A stretch of 64,000 nucleotides of DNA. Origin: Apostichopus japonicus (Eukaryota; Echinodermata; Holothuroidea; Aspidochirotida; Stichopodidae). The notes beneath the pieces were generated by a model that was given only the letters and a program-made list of their open reading frames with translations, was not told where the DNA came from and ran no database searches. A program made the position numbers and the translations under genes. Shown in pieces: positions 45,594-57,338 of this stretch. The stretch covers positions 4,227,001 through 4,291,000 of the forward strand of contig NC_092568.1 of NCBI RefSeq assembly GCF_037975245.1, given 5' to 3'. Positions within the stretch are counted from its first letter, which is position 1; each line of letters starts with the position of its first letter.

Positions 45594-46734
45594 TTATATA
45601 GAGAGATCAAAACGCCACCAGTTTGATGAGGGGTTCGGTTTATGTAGCTTGACGTCATTCTTCCTACTTCAATTTCTATGGGTTTGACGGAAATGTTTGT
45701 TTACATCTGATACGAGGCACAAGGCATGAAGGCATGTGTTGAACATCCAAGTTAGAGAGCGAACTTAGGCTAAACTTAGTTTCGAGACAGCTACTGATTT
45801 CACGTACTTCTGAAAGTACTTCTCAAGATGTTCAGCACGGAACAACTGGCCACATAGACTAAGGGAAAACCTTGACGTGAGAATCCTCGGTTTCATGTTG
45901 GGTTTGAATGTCATTGAATGTGACAAACAGCATACAGGTTAGGTAAATTCTTTGAGGCCGGTGAGACACTCCTTCACCGAGTGAGCTTCGGCCGTACTAT
46001 ACTAAGACCTTCATGTGAGGAAGGTTTACCTAGCCCTTCTTGACCTACTCGTAGTCATACTCATACTAATTACCCGTTACAGATCCAGATGTCAGGCTTA
46101 TATTTATTTTAAGTTTCGTATTCCACAGGAGCTGCGGCCTAGCGGCTGTAAGCTTAAATCTATTTTGAGATACACCCATTATGCTTTAAAAGAGTCTGAA
46201 GTTGGTAGGGCCTGCTGACAATTATCAGATAACCTTAAATTAATTTAAGGTAGCCTAGGAATGTATTATAGTCTCATGCCTATCTAACGTTAGGCCTGCA
46301 GCCTACTTTTGTAATACTTATAGGCAACATAAATTGTATTTCTCGGTTATTTACGTTTAGGTTAAAATCACAATAGGTCTAGACCAAATGTTAGGTACTG
46401 CCGATTGCATTGTTTCAGCAGTCTGACTTGGTCTAACATAGTTGTAAGCTTTGCATCCATTAGAACCAAAAGTCATATATAAAGTTGTGTATACATTGCC
46501 TCGAGTCTAGGCTATATACAGGAAAACAATGTTGGACACTATAAGTGTCAAAACCTGTAAGTCAACTTTTGACTTTCGGCATAAACTTGTTGACTACCAC
46601 AGCAAACATATATCCTTAAGGTCATAGCCCATAAGAGTCATCCCATGTTGGTTTCATAAACTAGAGATTTATCGTTAGGAAATTTTCAGACCTACAAATA
46701 TTTCAAAAATTCTGCATGATGCGCACACGTAATT

Positions 46735-47207
46735 GGCAGCGCAAATTGCACAGACTCGACCCGAATGCGACTTGACCCGACTACCAATCGGGAATGAGTT
46801 GGAGACAGTCGTGGCCACCTAGTTGCGTCAGCGTCGGATCGTAGGTTATAGCCACACACTAGCCCGACCCGACACGACCCAACAGTTTAATCTCCTGCTC
46901 ATCAGTCTATATGGGATCAACCAGTTTGACTTTCTGCAACTGCACCTGATTTCTTGACACTTCCTCATTTGCTATCCATTAGAATTGCAGTCGCGTCGTG
47001 AACCGTAAACTGCCATGGCCTGACTCAACTGCGATGCGACTGCCCTGATGCCACAACGAAAATCAAACATGTTTGATATGCGGATATGCATGAAGAGGAT
47101 CGACTATCAGATCTTGGTTGGGTTGTGAGCAAACGTTCGCGGAAATTGCTGCGACCCGACAGATTTTTCGTAGGGTTGCAGTCGGGTCAGTGCAATTTGC
47201 GCCTGCC
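46735..47207. mobile_element. MITE-like element with GCGCAAATTGCAC ends
   Basis: Left end GGCAGCGCAAATTGCACAG and right end GTGCAATTTGCGCCTGCC are inverted repeats differing by one base of length. Subterminal CGACCCGA-like motifs repeat at both sides (46756-46880, 47150-47190). No target duplication was clear. Confidence 0.7.
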
Positions 47208-47879
47208 TTTAGTTACAGTATATGCCAATTATGTGTAATTTATTGTTTGGTGACCAAGTTTGTGAATTAGCATTCAACATTGGCTAAGGTTTTTAACTAC
47301 GCAGGCAGCTTACATGACTAAATGAAATGATGTCAGTTTAGTCAGCCAAGAATAGGCAAGAAAATGAGCCTGGTATTCATTGCTTACATACCTATCTAAC
47401 CAATTCGTCAACAATAGCGTTCAATGGGCCACCAAACAGTGCCAATGAAATACTGTACGAGTGAGGTGAAATATTGGTAGATTGAATGAAAGTTAAATTA
47501 GCATAACATTGGGGTGTGCCTACTGTACATGTGATTCAATTCTTTGATGGCATATGAAAGACTACAGCAGTGAAATGCACTGCACCCCATTTAAGAGTAG
47601 AAAATATACTGTTTAAAGTAGGTTTATGTAGTTTTGGAGATTTGGATATTATGTAGCAACTCCTGCACAACAAGATCTTGTATTGTATGCATGATCAGAC
47701 AAACTTTTGTTTCAATTTGCATACATTGCATATTCATATCTTACAAGCTCTATATTGGTAAGATCTTCATAAACCACAAATAGACAGGGCCTTACTATAA
47801 ATGAAGCAGAGAAATAATTTACTTTGACTTATCAATTTTTGTTTTTAATGTTTTGTTTCTCTTTTGCAGATTAGTTAAA

Positions 47880-47897
47880 ATGAGCTTTAATTTCTAG
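47880..47897 (+). promoter_or_regulatory. Minimal uORF abutting the stonin start
   Basis: In the leader after the acceptor at 47868-47869, an ATG opens a five-codon frame (MSFNF) and stops at TAG one base before the main ATG at 47899. Such short upstream frames can reduce or regulate initiation at the main start; here this is an inference. Confidence 0.5.
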
Positions 47898-47898
47898 A

Positions 47899-48697
47899 AT
47901 GGCCTCTAAACCATCATCATTATACACTGATGCAAATGATGATGTCCTCCGGGAAGATGAAACCACAGAAACGCCAAATGAGGAAAGGGAATATGGGAAC
48001 AAAGAGGATCTTGCGCAGGCTGTACTCACCGAACCAGAATTGGTAGAGAATACCACATTCTTTTCACAAGGAACTAGTTCTGATGATAGTGATGGAGATT
48101 TCTTTGATGCAAAAGATGACATCGCTTCCGAGTATATGGAGGGAGATGATGACAAAGAGAACGGTGAATCGTCTGAACAGAGGTCAGATAAGGAAGGCAA
48201 TAGGATAGAAGAGAAAGTAGTTGAAAAGCCAAAAAAGGAGGATAAAGATGGCAAGGTTGAAGAGGCAGGGCAATTCTCATCAACTTTGGGGATGATTACC
48301 TCTGTTAAGAATGCAGACCACCAGAGGAGGGATGGAGGGGCTGATTTGAACAAACTGGAGAAACGCAATTCAGATTTGTGGGGTAACTTTGAACCGGATG
48401 TTATAGTAACTGTAGGTAAGAATGACGGGGAGAGCCCAAAAATCTCAGCAACTCTATCATCCGTCTCAAGTTCAGCTTCAGTGCTCTCACAGACACAGTC
48501 AGTAAGTACAGACTGGGTACAGTTCGAAGACAAGCCTTCCACAAAGAGAAGTCATAGCTCTCTTGGAATAGAAGCTAGACCAGGGTCTTCTATGATGACT
48601 GCTAGTGACACATCTTCTACTCATTCCAAAATAGACTGGGTTAAATTTGATGATTCCCCAAGGCCAAAGAGACACCAGATAAGCCAAGAATTTACAG
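47899..48697 (+). CDS. Stonin-type endocytic adaptor, first coding exon
   Basis: Residues 1-266 of a stonin-2/stoned-B-like protein, highly acidic and Ser-rich with no predicted fold. It carries DWVQFED (Trp206) and DWVKFDD (Trp247). WVxF motifs are known AP-2 appendage-binding sites in stonin 2. LWGNFEPD is a related Trp/Phe motif. The exon follows a cttttgcag acceptor (leader 47870-47898), and the first base of a Gly codon precedes gtaagt. Stonins sort synaptotagmin during clathrin-mediated endocytosis. Assignment rests on the domains in exon 2, to which this exon joins in frame. Confidence 0.85.
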
Positions 48698-48920
48698 GTA
48701 AGTGAAGACAGAAAGTTGAACTTTGTGTTCCATTTGCGGCTGAGTATTAAGAATATTACTGTAAATACTTTCATGTGTCGGATTAAGATTGCAGGTTTTA
48801 GGTATAATATTATAGAGGATAAAATTGAAGATATTGAATTAATCTGTTTTCTTTCTAATTTGTTTTTTATTTAGTTGAGCAGGACTACAAAGAAATTTAA
48901 ATCTTACATTGACTGATATT

Positions 48921-49165
48921 GTATGTATGTATGTATTTTAGATCCTCCTGCAAGCAGGAACTTGCGAAAAAGCCTTATTGGTTCATCAAAGCCGCAAGCT
49001 GGACGAAGTCAGTCTCTTAGATTCATATTAAACATCCATGATTATGAGTTGTCAATTGTCAACAACTCTGTAACTGGACGACATACATTAATCTTGGAGT
49101 GACTCCAACTCGGGACCTGATAATTGAAAGGCACTGGCGTTAACCGGCGTTAACACTCCTTAAGT
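48921..49165 (-). repeat. tRNA-derived SINE copy, minus strand
   Basis: Tail TATGTATGTATGTATTTTAG, body with CTGCAAGCAGGAACTTGCG, AGCCGCAAGCTGGACGAAGT and GACGACATACATTAATCTTG, then a damaged tRNA-like head. Same family as 26056-26311. Confidence 0.8.
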
Positions 49166-49630
49166 ATTTCAAGTGACTAAAAAAGTTTGAAAGAAAAAAA
49201 TCTCTGAGTCACATTAGTGTTGTCACAAATGATTGATACGCATGGCATGGACCCCTTCCCTTCCCTTCATAGTCCCTGACAGTATTCCACTATTGGGGGT
49301 ATAAATGGTAAAATAAATCTGCTCACAGCTGCACAGTGCATCCATTCAGACATTCTACATAAATTAGTTTGCATTCTGTGTTATCTTTGCCCTGCTCCTT
49401 TAGTTCTCTCCTCTTCCCCCATGTCATCTATTTGAATGCTCTCTCATCCTTCCTGGGCAATTGTTTAAACCTAGGATGTTTCCCACATTTGAGGCTTTCC
49501 AAGTTGGGAGGGGTTTAGCTAAATTGTAGAATATACTTCCACTGAAATACCTGTCTACTGGTCTCCCCTCTACATACTATATTGCATTTGTTCTTTCTAC
49601 ACACTACATACCAAACTACCAACATTCAGT

Positions 49631-49998
49631 TAAAAGGCATTGAAGACTTGCGCAAAAAGAAACGTCTAATGCCGGTAATTTGACCTAGTTTTGAATGAGG
49701 TGTAACAAAAGTGTTAGACACCACCATCGATCCCAGAAAATACACACACAGCTTGCTACCGTCGGTAAGTAGACACTAGTGTACAGTCAGTAAATACAGC
49801 TGTGCTCAATACCCACAGGACAGTGTACAAATGATACAGCGATGGACATCTCAGGTCCAGCTAAAGATTACCAGGTATCACGTTTCATTATTGTCTGCAT
49901 TTTGTAGCAACACGAACAAAACGTCACTTGCAAGCAACGGAAAGATAACTTTTTCAGATGGCCGCACGCGGTTTGGGGTGAGGCTTCAATGCCTTTTA
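49631..49998. mobile_element. MITE copy A (368 bp)
   Basis: Ends TAAAAGGCATTGAAG and CTTCAATGCCTTTTA form a perfect 15-bp inverted repeat. Internal sequence is closely similar to 56338-56706. No coding capacity; superfamily not determined. Confidence 0.85.
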
Positions 49999-52900
49999 GT
50001 CCCTGGATCCAGCTCTTGGCCCTCTGTGCTCCTTAGTTTCGACCCAATTCTCCTAAGGTCCTCCAAGTCTGGTGTTCACAAAATTATAAACAAACTACAG
50101 CAGTTCCCATCTTGTGGGTCAACTACCTAGATCCATTTATGCTCTATGCCTCAGTTACAGTCAAGGTTTACCGTGCATTGTTCTTTCCTTGTTGTGTACC
50201 CGTTTTCTCACAACCTTAGCACTTTCACCAGACTTTGTAAATACTATACAACAGATGTACAGTACAGTGTTGAGAACAAAAATCTTAGGCAAGTTGTAGA
50301 CCAGTAGTAACTGTGTAGGCCAAGGCTTGGCATAAAAGCCAACACACAGTAGACCTACAAATAATCATACTGAATCATGTCACATTGTATCATGCAAGGA
50401 ATTTAATTTGTCTTGTGTATAGTGTAACATAGTACATACACTGTAACACATGATATTCAGATTGCTACACAATGACACAATGCCTGTCAGTTTCTTTACG
50501 TTGGAACCTTTAGTACTTTGTACTGTTTACAAATTATTACAAAATTGACAAATTTATGCCACAATTGCTTTCTATATGTAAAATCTAGCTCAAGTTCACT
50601 AAACTATTCCCCGAGGGACATTTGATTCCTTTAAGTCTTTTATCAACTGGTACTGAGTGTGTGTTGGATGTGTAATCAAGCCCAAACAATTGAAACTGGA
50701 TTGATCAGGAAATTGTTTGGTCAGCAGAAAATGATTTGGAGCTGAAATTGATGTTTTTGTGCATAACAGTATAGATCTATGTGAAGAGTGCATGCTAAAC
50801 TGTGTAATCTTGAGATATTGCAAACACAGATATTAAGCATAGAGTATGCATTCATCCATACAATTTTACTTTATGAGCTTCTTGGCTTAATTTTGTTTGT
50901 TTTTCTTTAGAAAGTGAAGGATTTGGACTTGTAAGATTCATCTGATTTTGGGTATTAATAAGAAGTGCAGAGTTTCTTCTGCGAAGTGGAAAGGATACAG
51001 TAGCTACAGTATGCCTAAACAAATTGTTTTTGTTACAAGTTACGGCAGGGAATAATTTAATGTTCAAATTTCATCCAGCAGTTTTTAAACGCTCTGAACT
51101 TTCTCTGATGAAATACTATGGGCTGGTCCTTAATATGAAAAAACAAAATTGCTATGTACAGTGTACATCTTTGCACAGTCTATGTTACGATTTGTACACT
51201 GTGCATAGCAGTTTGCATTGCAATACTGGATAAACGTTTCCCTGCACGGTAATTTGCAAAGTTCTGTATTGTATATATACTGTAGTGTAGCTTTATATTG
51301 TTAAGGTCAATAGGCTGAGTATATACAGCAAGTAAAAGTGTGATTTACTTGTAGAGTCACTTAGAATCCTATTTGTTGACCTGAAAGCTACTGTACATGT
51401 TATGGAGTTGGTGTATATAAAGAGAAAGTTATCAGAATCGGTCATGTACTGTTGCTGGTGGTTTGTCACCTGTAAGGTATCCAGTAGGTTTGTATCTCTG
51501 TGGTCATACAGTTGTCATGGTGATGCGTACTGGACAATGCAATATTAATTACCTTTCAGCTGATGAACTTCAACACCAGGACAACAACAGGAGATTTGAA
51601 GGATTCAAAAATGTCTGTTCGCTGCAATCCCATGAAGCTTAGTAGCTATTGTAGCATACCTTTTTCTAGTCTTTCATCTCAATATGGTACTTTAGATCAA
51701 AATTAATTTATTTGGTAGTAGTCGAACCTGTTGCACCCAGATGTCACTATTCTATTAGGTCATTTGCATATATCCCACTGTTGTGGTAGAAGGCTAAATA
51801 ATACTCACCCATGTTCAAACTTCAGGAAGCATTTTACTGCCTTTCCAATTATCCTTTACAGAGCCATTTTACAATTTTTTCATTTGAGGTGATGCCTCTT
51901 TATCTGTTTGTTTTTTGGAGGATTGGAATTTTGAGGACAATATATGGATTTAAAAACTTTTAGTAAGCTTTTAAAATTAAATGCAATAAACTGGTCCCTT
52001 TTTAATTAGTACCGATTTTCAGAGATAACATCTGGCATACCACAGTCAAAGCAGAGTGTTTATAAACTGTTTAAGAGGCTTTTGGGAATAAGAACCTGCC
52101 TGGGAATCCAGGCAGAATGGGGTACTTGATTTTGTCCCAACCCAATTTTTGTTGTCCCTAACATACACCCTACATATCCACTTTTAATCTTTGCCCTTTG
52201 CCTTAAGTAGCATGATCCTCTTGATGGTGTTAAAAGTTACTGTCTCCCCTACTCTGCCATCCCCCACCCCCACCCCCACCTTTGGCCCCTGTTACCACCA
52301 ATACAATACCCATTGTCAGGTAGTAGAAATACCTTAACTGCACAGTCTACACATACTCTTAAGTTACTGTGCAGAATGACAAAAATATTGAAGGTAATTA
52401 CTACATGAAGTATGCATAGTGTGAAATACTGGCAGTTATCATTGATTAAATCCAGGAGTGCAGGGCTTGTATGCTTTCACAGTTGGATTACAATTCCATG
52501 TAAAGCTCCAGTTGTTTATAAGTCTAATTGTCTTGGTATTAGACTGTTTTCAGAAATGAGGGTTTGCATATCAGACGCATGTGACATAGTAGTCGAGTTG
52601 CAGTTTAACTGAGTTACAAGTTTGGTAAATTTTATGGGCAACTTTATCGTCATATTCTCATCTGTACTTTACTGCTACGTTAATTGAATGTTTTCTGCGG
52701 TACTTTGCCACATGAATTTATTGACCAGACAATCGATGCTGTCTTCTATCATTTTTCCAGATGATCATCAAATCCACGTCTATGGATACAGTTTATTTAC
52801 TTAGTGAGTCACAACGAAATTATAGCCACTCCCAAACTAGGAAGTTATAACGGGTTATTAGGAAAACATTGCAAAGTACTATTGTTGTGGGATACTGGCC

Positions 52901-53204
52901 TGCTCTGAGAATGGTGGATTATTTGTTAAATTCCAAGGCAGAAAGAACATTGTCAAATCAATTAAAAAATGACACAAATTTATAGCAACTTGGCAAACTT
53001 TAATTGTGGAATATTGCAGTGACATGGGAGAGAATAAGGGGTATAAAGATACTGTAGGAAGGAGTCCATGGAAGGAAATAGTAAGTTAAAAAAAAAGATA
53101 TTAATATTATGTTTATATGATAATCCTACAGTGTGTCAACTGTCTACTGCACGTTATATTATTGTATTATTATATTGTGTGCAGTAGATAATTACAAACC
53201 AGTT

Positions 53205-53526
53205 TAAACGAGCGTTATGGTCAAGTGGTTTTAAGGCAGTGAACTTGTGATCTAAGGATTGCAGGTTCGAGTGTTGGCCAGATCATTGCATTGTGTCCTT
53301 TGGCAAGGTACTTTATCTCCATTGCCTCTCTTCACCCAGGTGTGTAAATGGGGACCTGTGAGATAAAACTGTCAGCTGGGCGCTGTTTAGCTGCTGCCAT
53401 GTGGAGGGATTGTCTGTATGTTTGACAGGTTAGCATTGACCAGGGTTATATTGTGATGTGCCTTGAGCACCGTTATCGGTGGATATGTCTGTACTTTATA
53501 GATCCTCAACATTATTATTATTATAA
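53205..53526 (+). repeat. Second tRNA-derived SINE family
   Basis: The head has box-A-like ATGGTCAAGTGG and box-B-like GCAGGTTCGAGTGTTGG, followed by TTGTGTCCTTTGGCAAGGTA and a tail ending in ATTATTATTATTAT. The tRNA-like head, body and simple repeat tail are characteristic of SINEs. Unrelated to the other SINE family in the window. Confidence 0.78.
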
Positions 53527-56337
53527 ATATCTAAACTAATTCTACGACATATTCAATGATAGTTTCTTCAACATTGTCACAGTACTAAGAGCTACCAGTG
53601 TTGGTAGTCCCCTCCCCCTGCCCCTCCTCTTTGATCCTCCTTTCATCACGCCTATTGGCAACAAGACCACCGGAGACAGCTTAGAGAACTTTAGTTTAGC
53701 CTCTAAATGTGCTAGAAAGTCAATTAATGGTCACTGATCTTCTACTTCAACAAGAACAGTATTTTAGGGATGTTATACCTCACACCCTGAGATGGTTAAG
53801 TATCCACTGAGGGTGTGGATTAAATTGAAGGATCAGGACCCACGTTAAAGTACTTATGAATACAAACACTGATAATTTGGTGCACTTGGCAGAATATGAA
53901 TAGATAGGGTATATGAATAGATTTAGAAGAGTACTGTAGCAGACTAGTGTAACTTATAAGGACATTGTTGTTTGCACATGGTAAATAGCAGCTCCCTGGT
54001 CATAATAAATAGCATGATAAATAACAGCTTCCTGGTCATAATAGTTTGATGAGAGTAGAGTAACTGCCTTCTGTGGTGTTCTGCTATGTACACTTTACAG
54101 TCACCTCCAGCAGACTTAGACTACTAAGTCAATGAGATTAGAGGGACTGCCTTCTGTGGTGTTCGCCCACCCCCCCCCCCCTATTGGCCGATCTTTGCGA
54201 GTTGGAGATGGGGTTTATGGGGGTTTCCCTCTCACCTTTGAGAATTTTTTATGTGGAAGGGTGCTTAGACTTTGCAAGATGGTGATATATATGTTGCAAT
54301 ATTGGAACCATTTTATATCTTAAAGATTTTTCCACTTTCTTCCCAGAAATATATCTGTTTTCTTCCAAATTTGTTTGCGACCTTCTAAAATCTTTTGGCC
54401 ACTCTGAAATCGAAAACCTCAAAATAACTGAATTAATGTATATTCTAGTTTCACAAAGCAGAAGACCAACTTCTCGTGCCAACATCTGGAATATAGAGCT
54501 TGGTGGATAATAGATACATGTAGCTTTAATGTAACACACAGCAGAACCTTCTGTAGCAGAAACCGCTGGGGCCATTGTAGGAAATTTCAATTTATTCTAT
54601 GGACTGTATACAGCTCTTGAACATGAGAACATATAAGTTGCATTATTATCTTTGGTCATTGCGATCCCAGCAGGGGGACCATATGAAAGGTTCAGACATT
54701 TCTTTTCCCTTTGACTAAAATGTAACTCTTAAACAGTATAATAAGTGTAATGCATTTTAATGATTTTGACAAAATATTCCATTGTACAGTGCTACCAGCT
54801 ATGATCTTGGTCTATATGTAATTAAATACATATTCCTGAATTGAGGGATATACAGCATATGTCAATAACATAGTTAACATGTAAACAATCATTGTTGAGC
54901 TATTAAGGTTTCTGCAAACTGTTATAAAGCAAGCTTAAAATACAACAGAGACCAAGTCAGAAATAGGTCTCTATTGTCAAACTTCATAGCTCTCCATTCT
55001 GATTTTCTTGTTTATGTAACCAAGCAATACTACAGGGGTTTTTCTAGTGTTATTGTACTTCAGTGTGTGTTCCTTCTGTAGTACCATGATCCATGGGTGG
55101 TATGGGATCATAGGGTCAGTAGGTTTTTCAACCCCCACAGCTATAATGTGGAACTGGTATGAAAGTTTAATTTGATGATGATAGACATGCTGCTTCCTCT
55201 AGCAAATATTTCAATTCCAAAGTGCAGAAGGGAGAGCTTTCTTGGGCAGCTCTGAATAGTAAAATGTCCTTAAAAGGAGCTTAAAACTCTTTCACTGTAC
55301 AGTATGTGAAGCCAGATAGTACTGTAAGTGCTGTATTAAACACAGTGTAGGAGTTGGTACATGTATATTCACTGAATAGAGGTAATAATGTACATGGGAC
55401 ACCTGCAGATCTATAAAGATGTGAATCATAAAGTAGTTTTGATTTTATTAACCCTGTGATAAAGTTTGTTGAGGATTGATGATTAATGGTACTCTTGGCA
55501 GTTCAGTTCAGGCCATATATACAGCTGCACCTGCAGGAGTACAGTATGCAATACAGTGTGTGACCGATGCACAGATACATGTATGTCTTTATATTAACAG
55601 AGAATTCACAGATTACACTACAGGATTTAAGTATATGAAAATGATAAGCAGGCCTGACAACAGGAAAGGGTGGGGATGAGGGTTTGATAAAAAAAGTACT
55701 GGTTTGTTGCTCAAGGCGATATATAGGCCTGTACTGTACTGCACAAATGTACACACAGTGTATACATGTCAAGTAGACTGAAGATGGCTGAACAGTGAAT
55801 ACACTAAATATAGGGGAAGAAGTACATGAAAATGACATGTAGGCCTGGCAGCAGAAGCAGAGGGACTGAAGGGTCAGGAGCTACTGTACATCTTGCAGGG
55901 ACCAATTTGGGCACCTGTGAAATTATGGAGGGGGGCTGAGACAGTTTGGAGGGGGTTGAGCAAATGGGGGGGGGGGAATTGAAGAGTACAGGAACAGGGC
56001 CCCATGAATGCTGTGATATAATTGTGCTGGTGCTGGACCTGGTTGGAGTCCTTGTCTCTGATTGCATTCTGTATTGAGGCTGTGTAGTAGTATAGTGCAG
56101 TATACACGTACAGTACAGTAGGTTCCATCTCATACAAATGTGCATTTGTACATGTTATGTACATGTTCATTGAACTAGCAGTAAAATGTTTCAGTCATTT
56201 TACAAACATTTTACGATAATATTCTCTGTGGTATTTTCCTTTGGAAAATGGAAATTATTATCGTTCCAATTTACACATGAAAATAAGGTCTGCAAAATGA
56301 GATTACACAGAACTGTCATTCCAACTACACATGCAAT

Positions 56338-56706
56338 TAAAGGGTGTGAAGACTCACGCAAAAAGAAACCTCTAATGCCGGTAATCTGACCTAGTTTCAA
56401 ATGAGGTGTAACAGAAGTGTGTTAGACACCACCATCGATCCTAGAAAATACACACACAGCTTGCTACCGTTGGTATTAAGACACTAGTGTACAGTCAGTA
56501 CACACAGCTGCGGTCAATACCCACAGCACAGTGTATAATTCATACAGCCATGGACATCTCAGGTCCAGCTAAAGATAACAAGGTATCACGTTTCATTACT
56601 GTTTGCATTTTGTAGTGACACAAACAAAACGTCACTTGCAAGCAACAGAAAGTTAACTTTTTCAGATGGCCGCACGCGGTTTGCGGCGAGTCTTCAAAGC
56701 CCTTTA
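56338..56706. mobile_element. MITE copy B (369 bp)
   Basis: Ends TAAAGGGTGTGAAGAC and GTCTTCAAAGCCCTTTA are imperfect inverted repeats. The body (AAAAAGAAACCTCTAATGCC, GACACCACCATCGATCC, CAGATGGCCGCACGCGGTTT) matches copy A closely. Confidence 0.85.
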
Positions 56707-57338
56707 CAAATGTTGTTTGGCAAAGAAATGCATGAAATGTTATACTGTCATTGTTTCAAGGTGGAACAAAGTGCTCTGGCTTCACTCCTCTCTTCCCTGT
56801 CTCCACTTGAGACAAACCCTTTCCGGCCCCCATCGCAACCTGCAGAAATTGCACAGTAATATTAAGCACTACTGTAGTTATTCCCCATTGGTGCATTCTG
56901 GGTCACCTCCCACTTTCTGAATTAAAATTGGGGCTAAAACAAGTATAGTTTGATCTCTATTGTGAATAAATAAAACCCTGCCCTAGTATCTGCTATATAC
57001 AGTGCTGAATATACCTGTCCCCGAAAATATAAATAAAACAAATTTATGAGGGCGAGTAAAAGTGCAGCAGGCAACTACAGTATCACTGAGAATTACTTGT
57101 ATAGACTCACAACAAATCTTGGCAGTAGCAAATTCCATACCGAAAAGAACACTACAGTTTGTTCTAAGGCAAAGTTTTTCAGTGAGATCTGTGGATCCCT
57201 TTGTTGTGGTGGGTGGGGGTGGGGGAGGATTGGTAGGTACAAGGTGTGGTTTTCTAAAGTATTTTTGGCTCAGAATGTGCTTCCTGTACATTTCAATTTT
57301 ACTAACACTTCAGTTTTCATTCTGTGCTCAATTTCCAG

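Larger units (their letters stand above)
45001..47869. other. Intergenic DNA upstream of stonin
   Basis: It holds a cluster of small inverted repeats (45516-45593) and a MITE (46735-47207). A non-coding first exon and the promoter of stonin probably lie here, because an acceptor precedes the coding exon, but their position cannot be fixed from the sequence. Confidence 0.5.
48698..57338 (+). other. Stonin intron (8.6 kb)
   Basis: gtaagt donor and ttccag acceptor, phase 1. Contents: SINE copies (48921-49165, 53205-53526), a pair of related MITEs (49631-49998, 56338-56706), poly-C/G tracts at about 54168 and 55965, and otherwise unremarkable AT-rich sequence. No additional exon was recognised, although a short one could be missed. 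Confidence 0.7.

Noticed and set aside
47871-48542. 223-codon minus-strand frame opposite stonin exon 1
   Set aside because: Shadow of the acidic sense coding sequence, with no motif of its own.
57062-57338. Upstream part of the stonin exon 2 open frame
   Set aside because: The stretch before 57339 is low-complexity and Gly-rich without similarity to stonins. The ttccag acceptor at 57338 joins in frame to exon 1.
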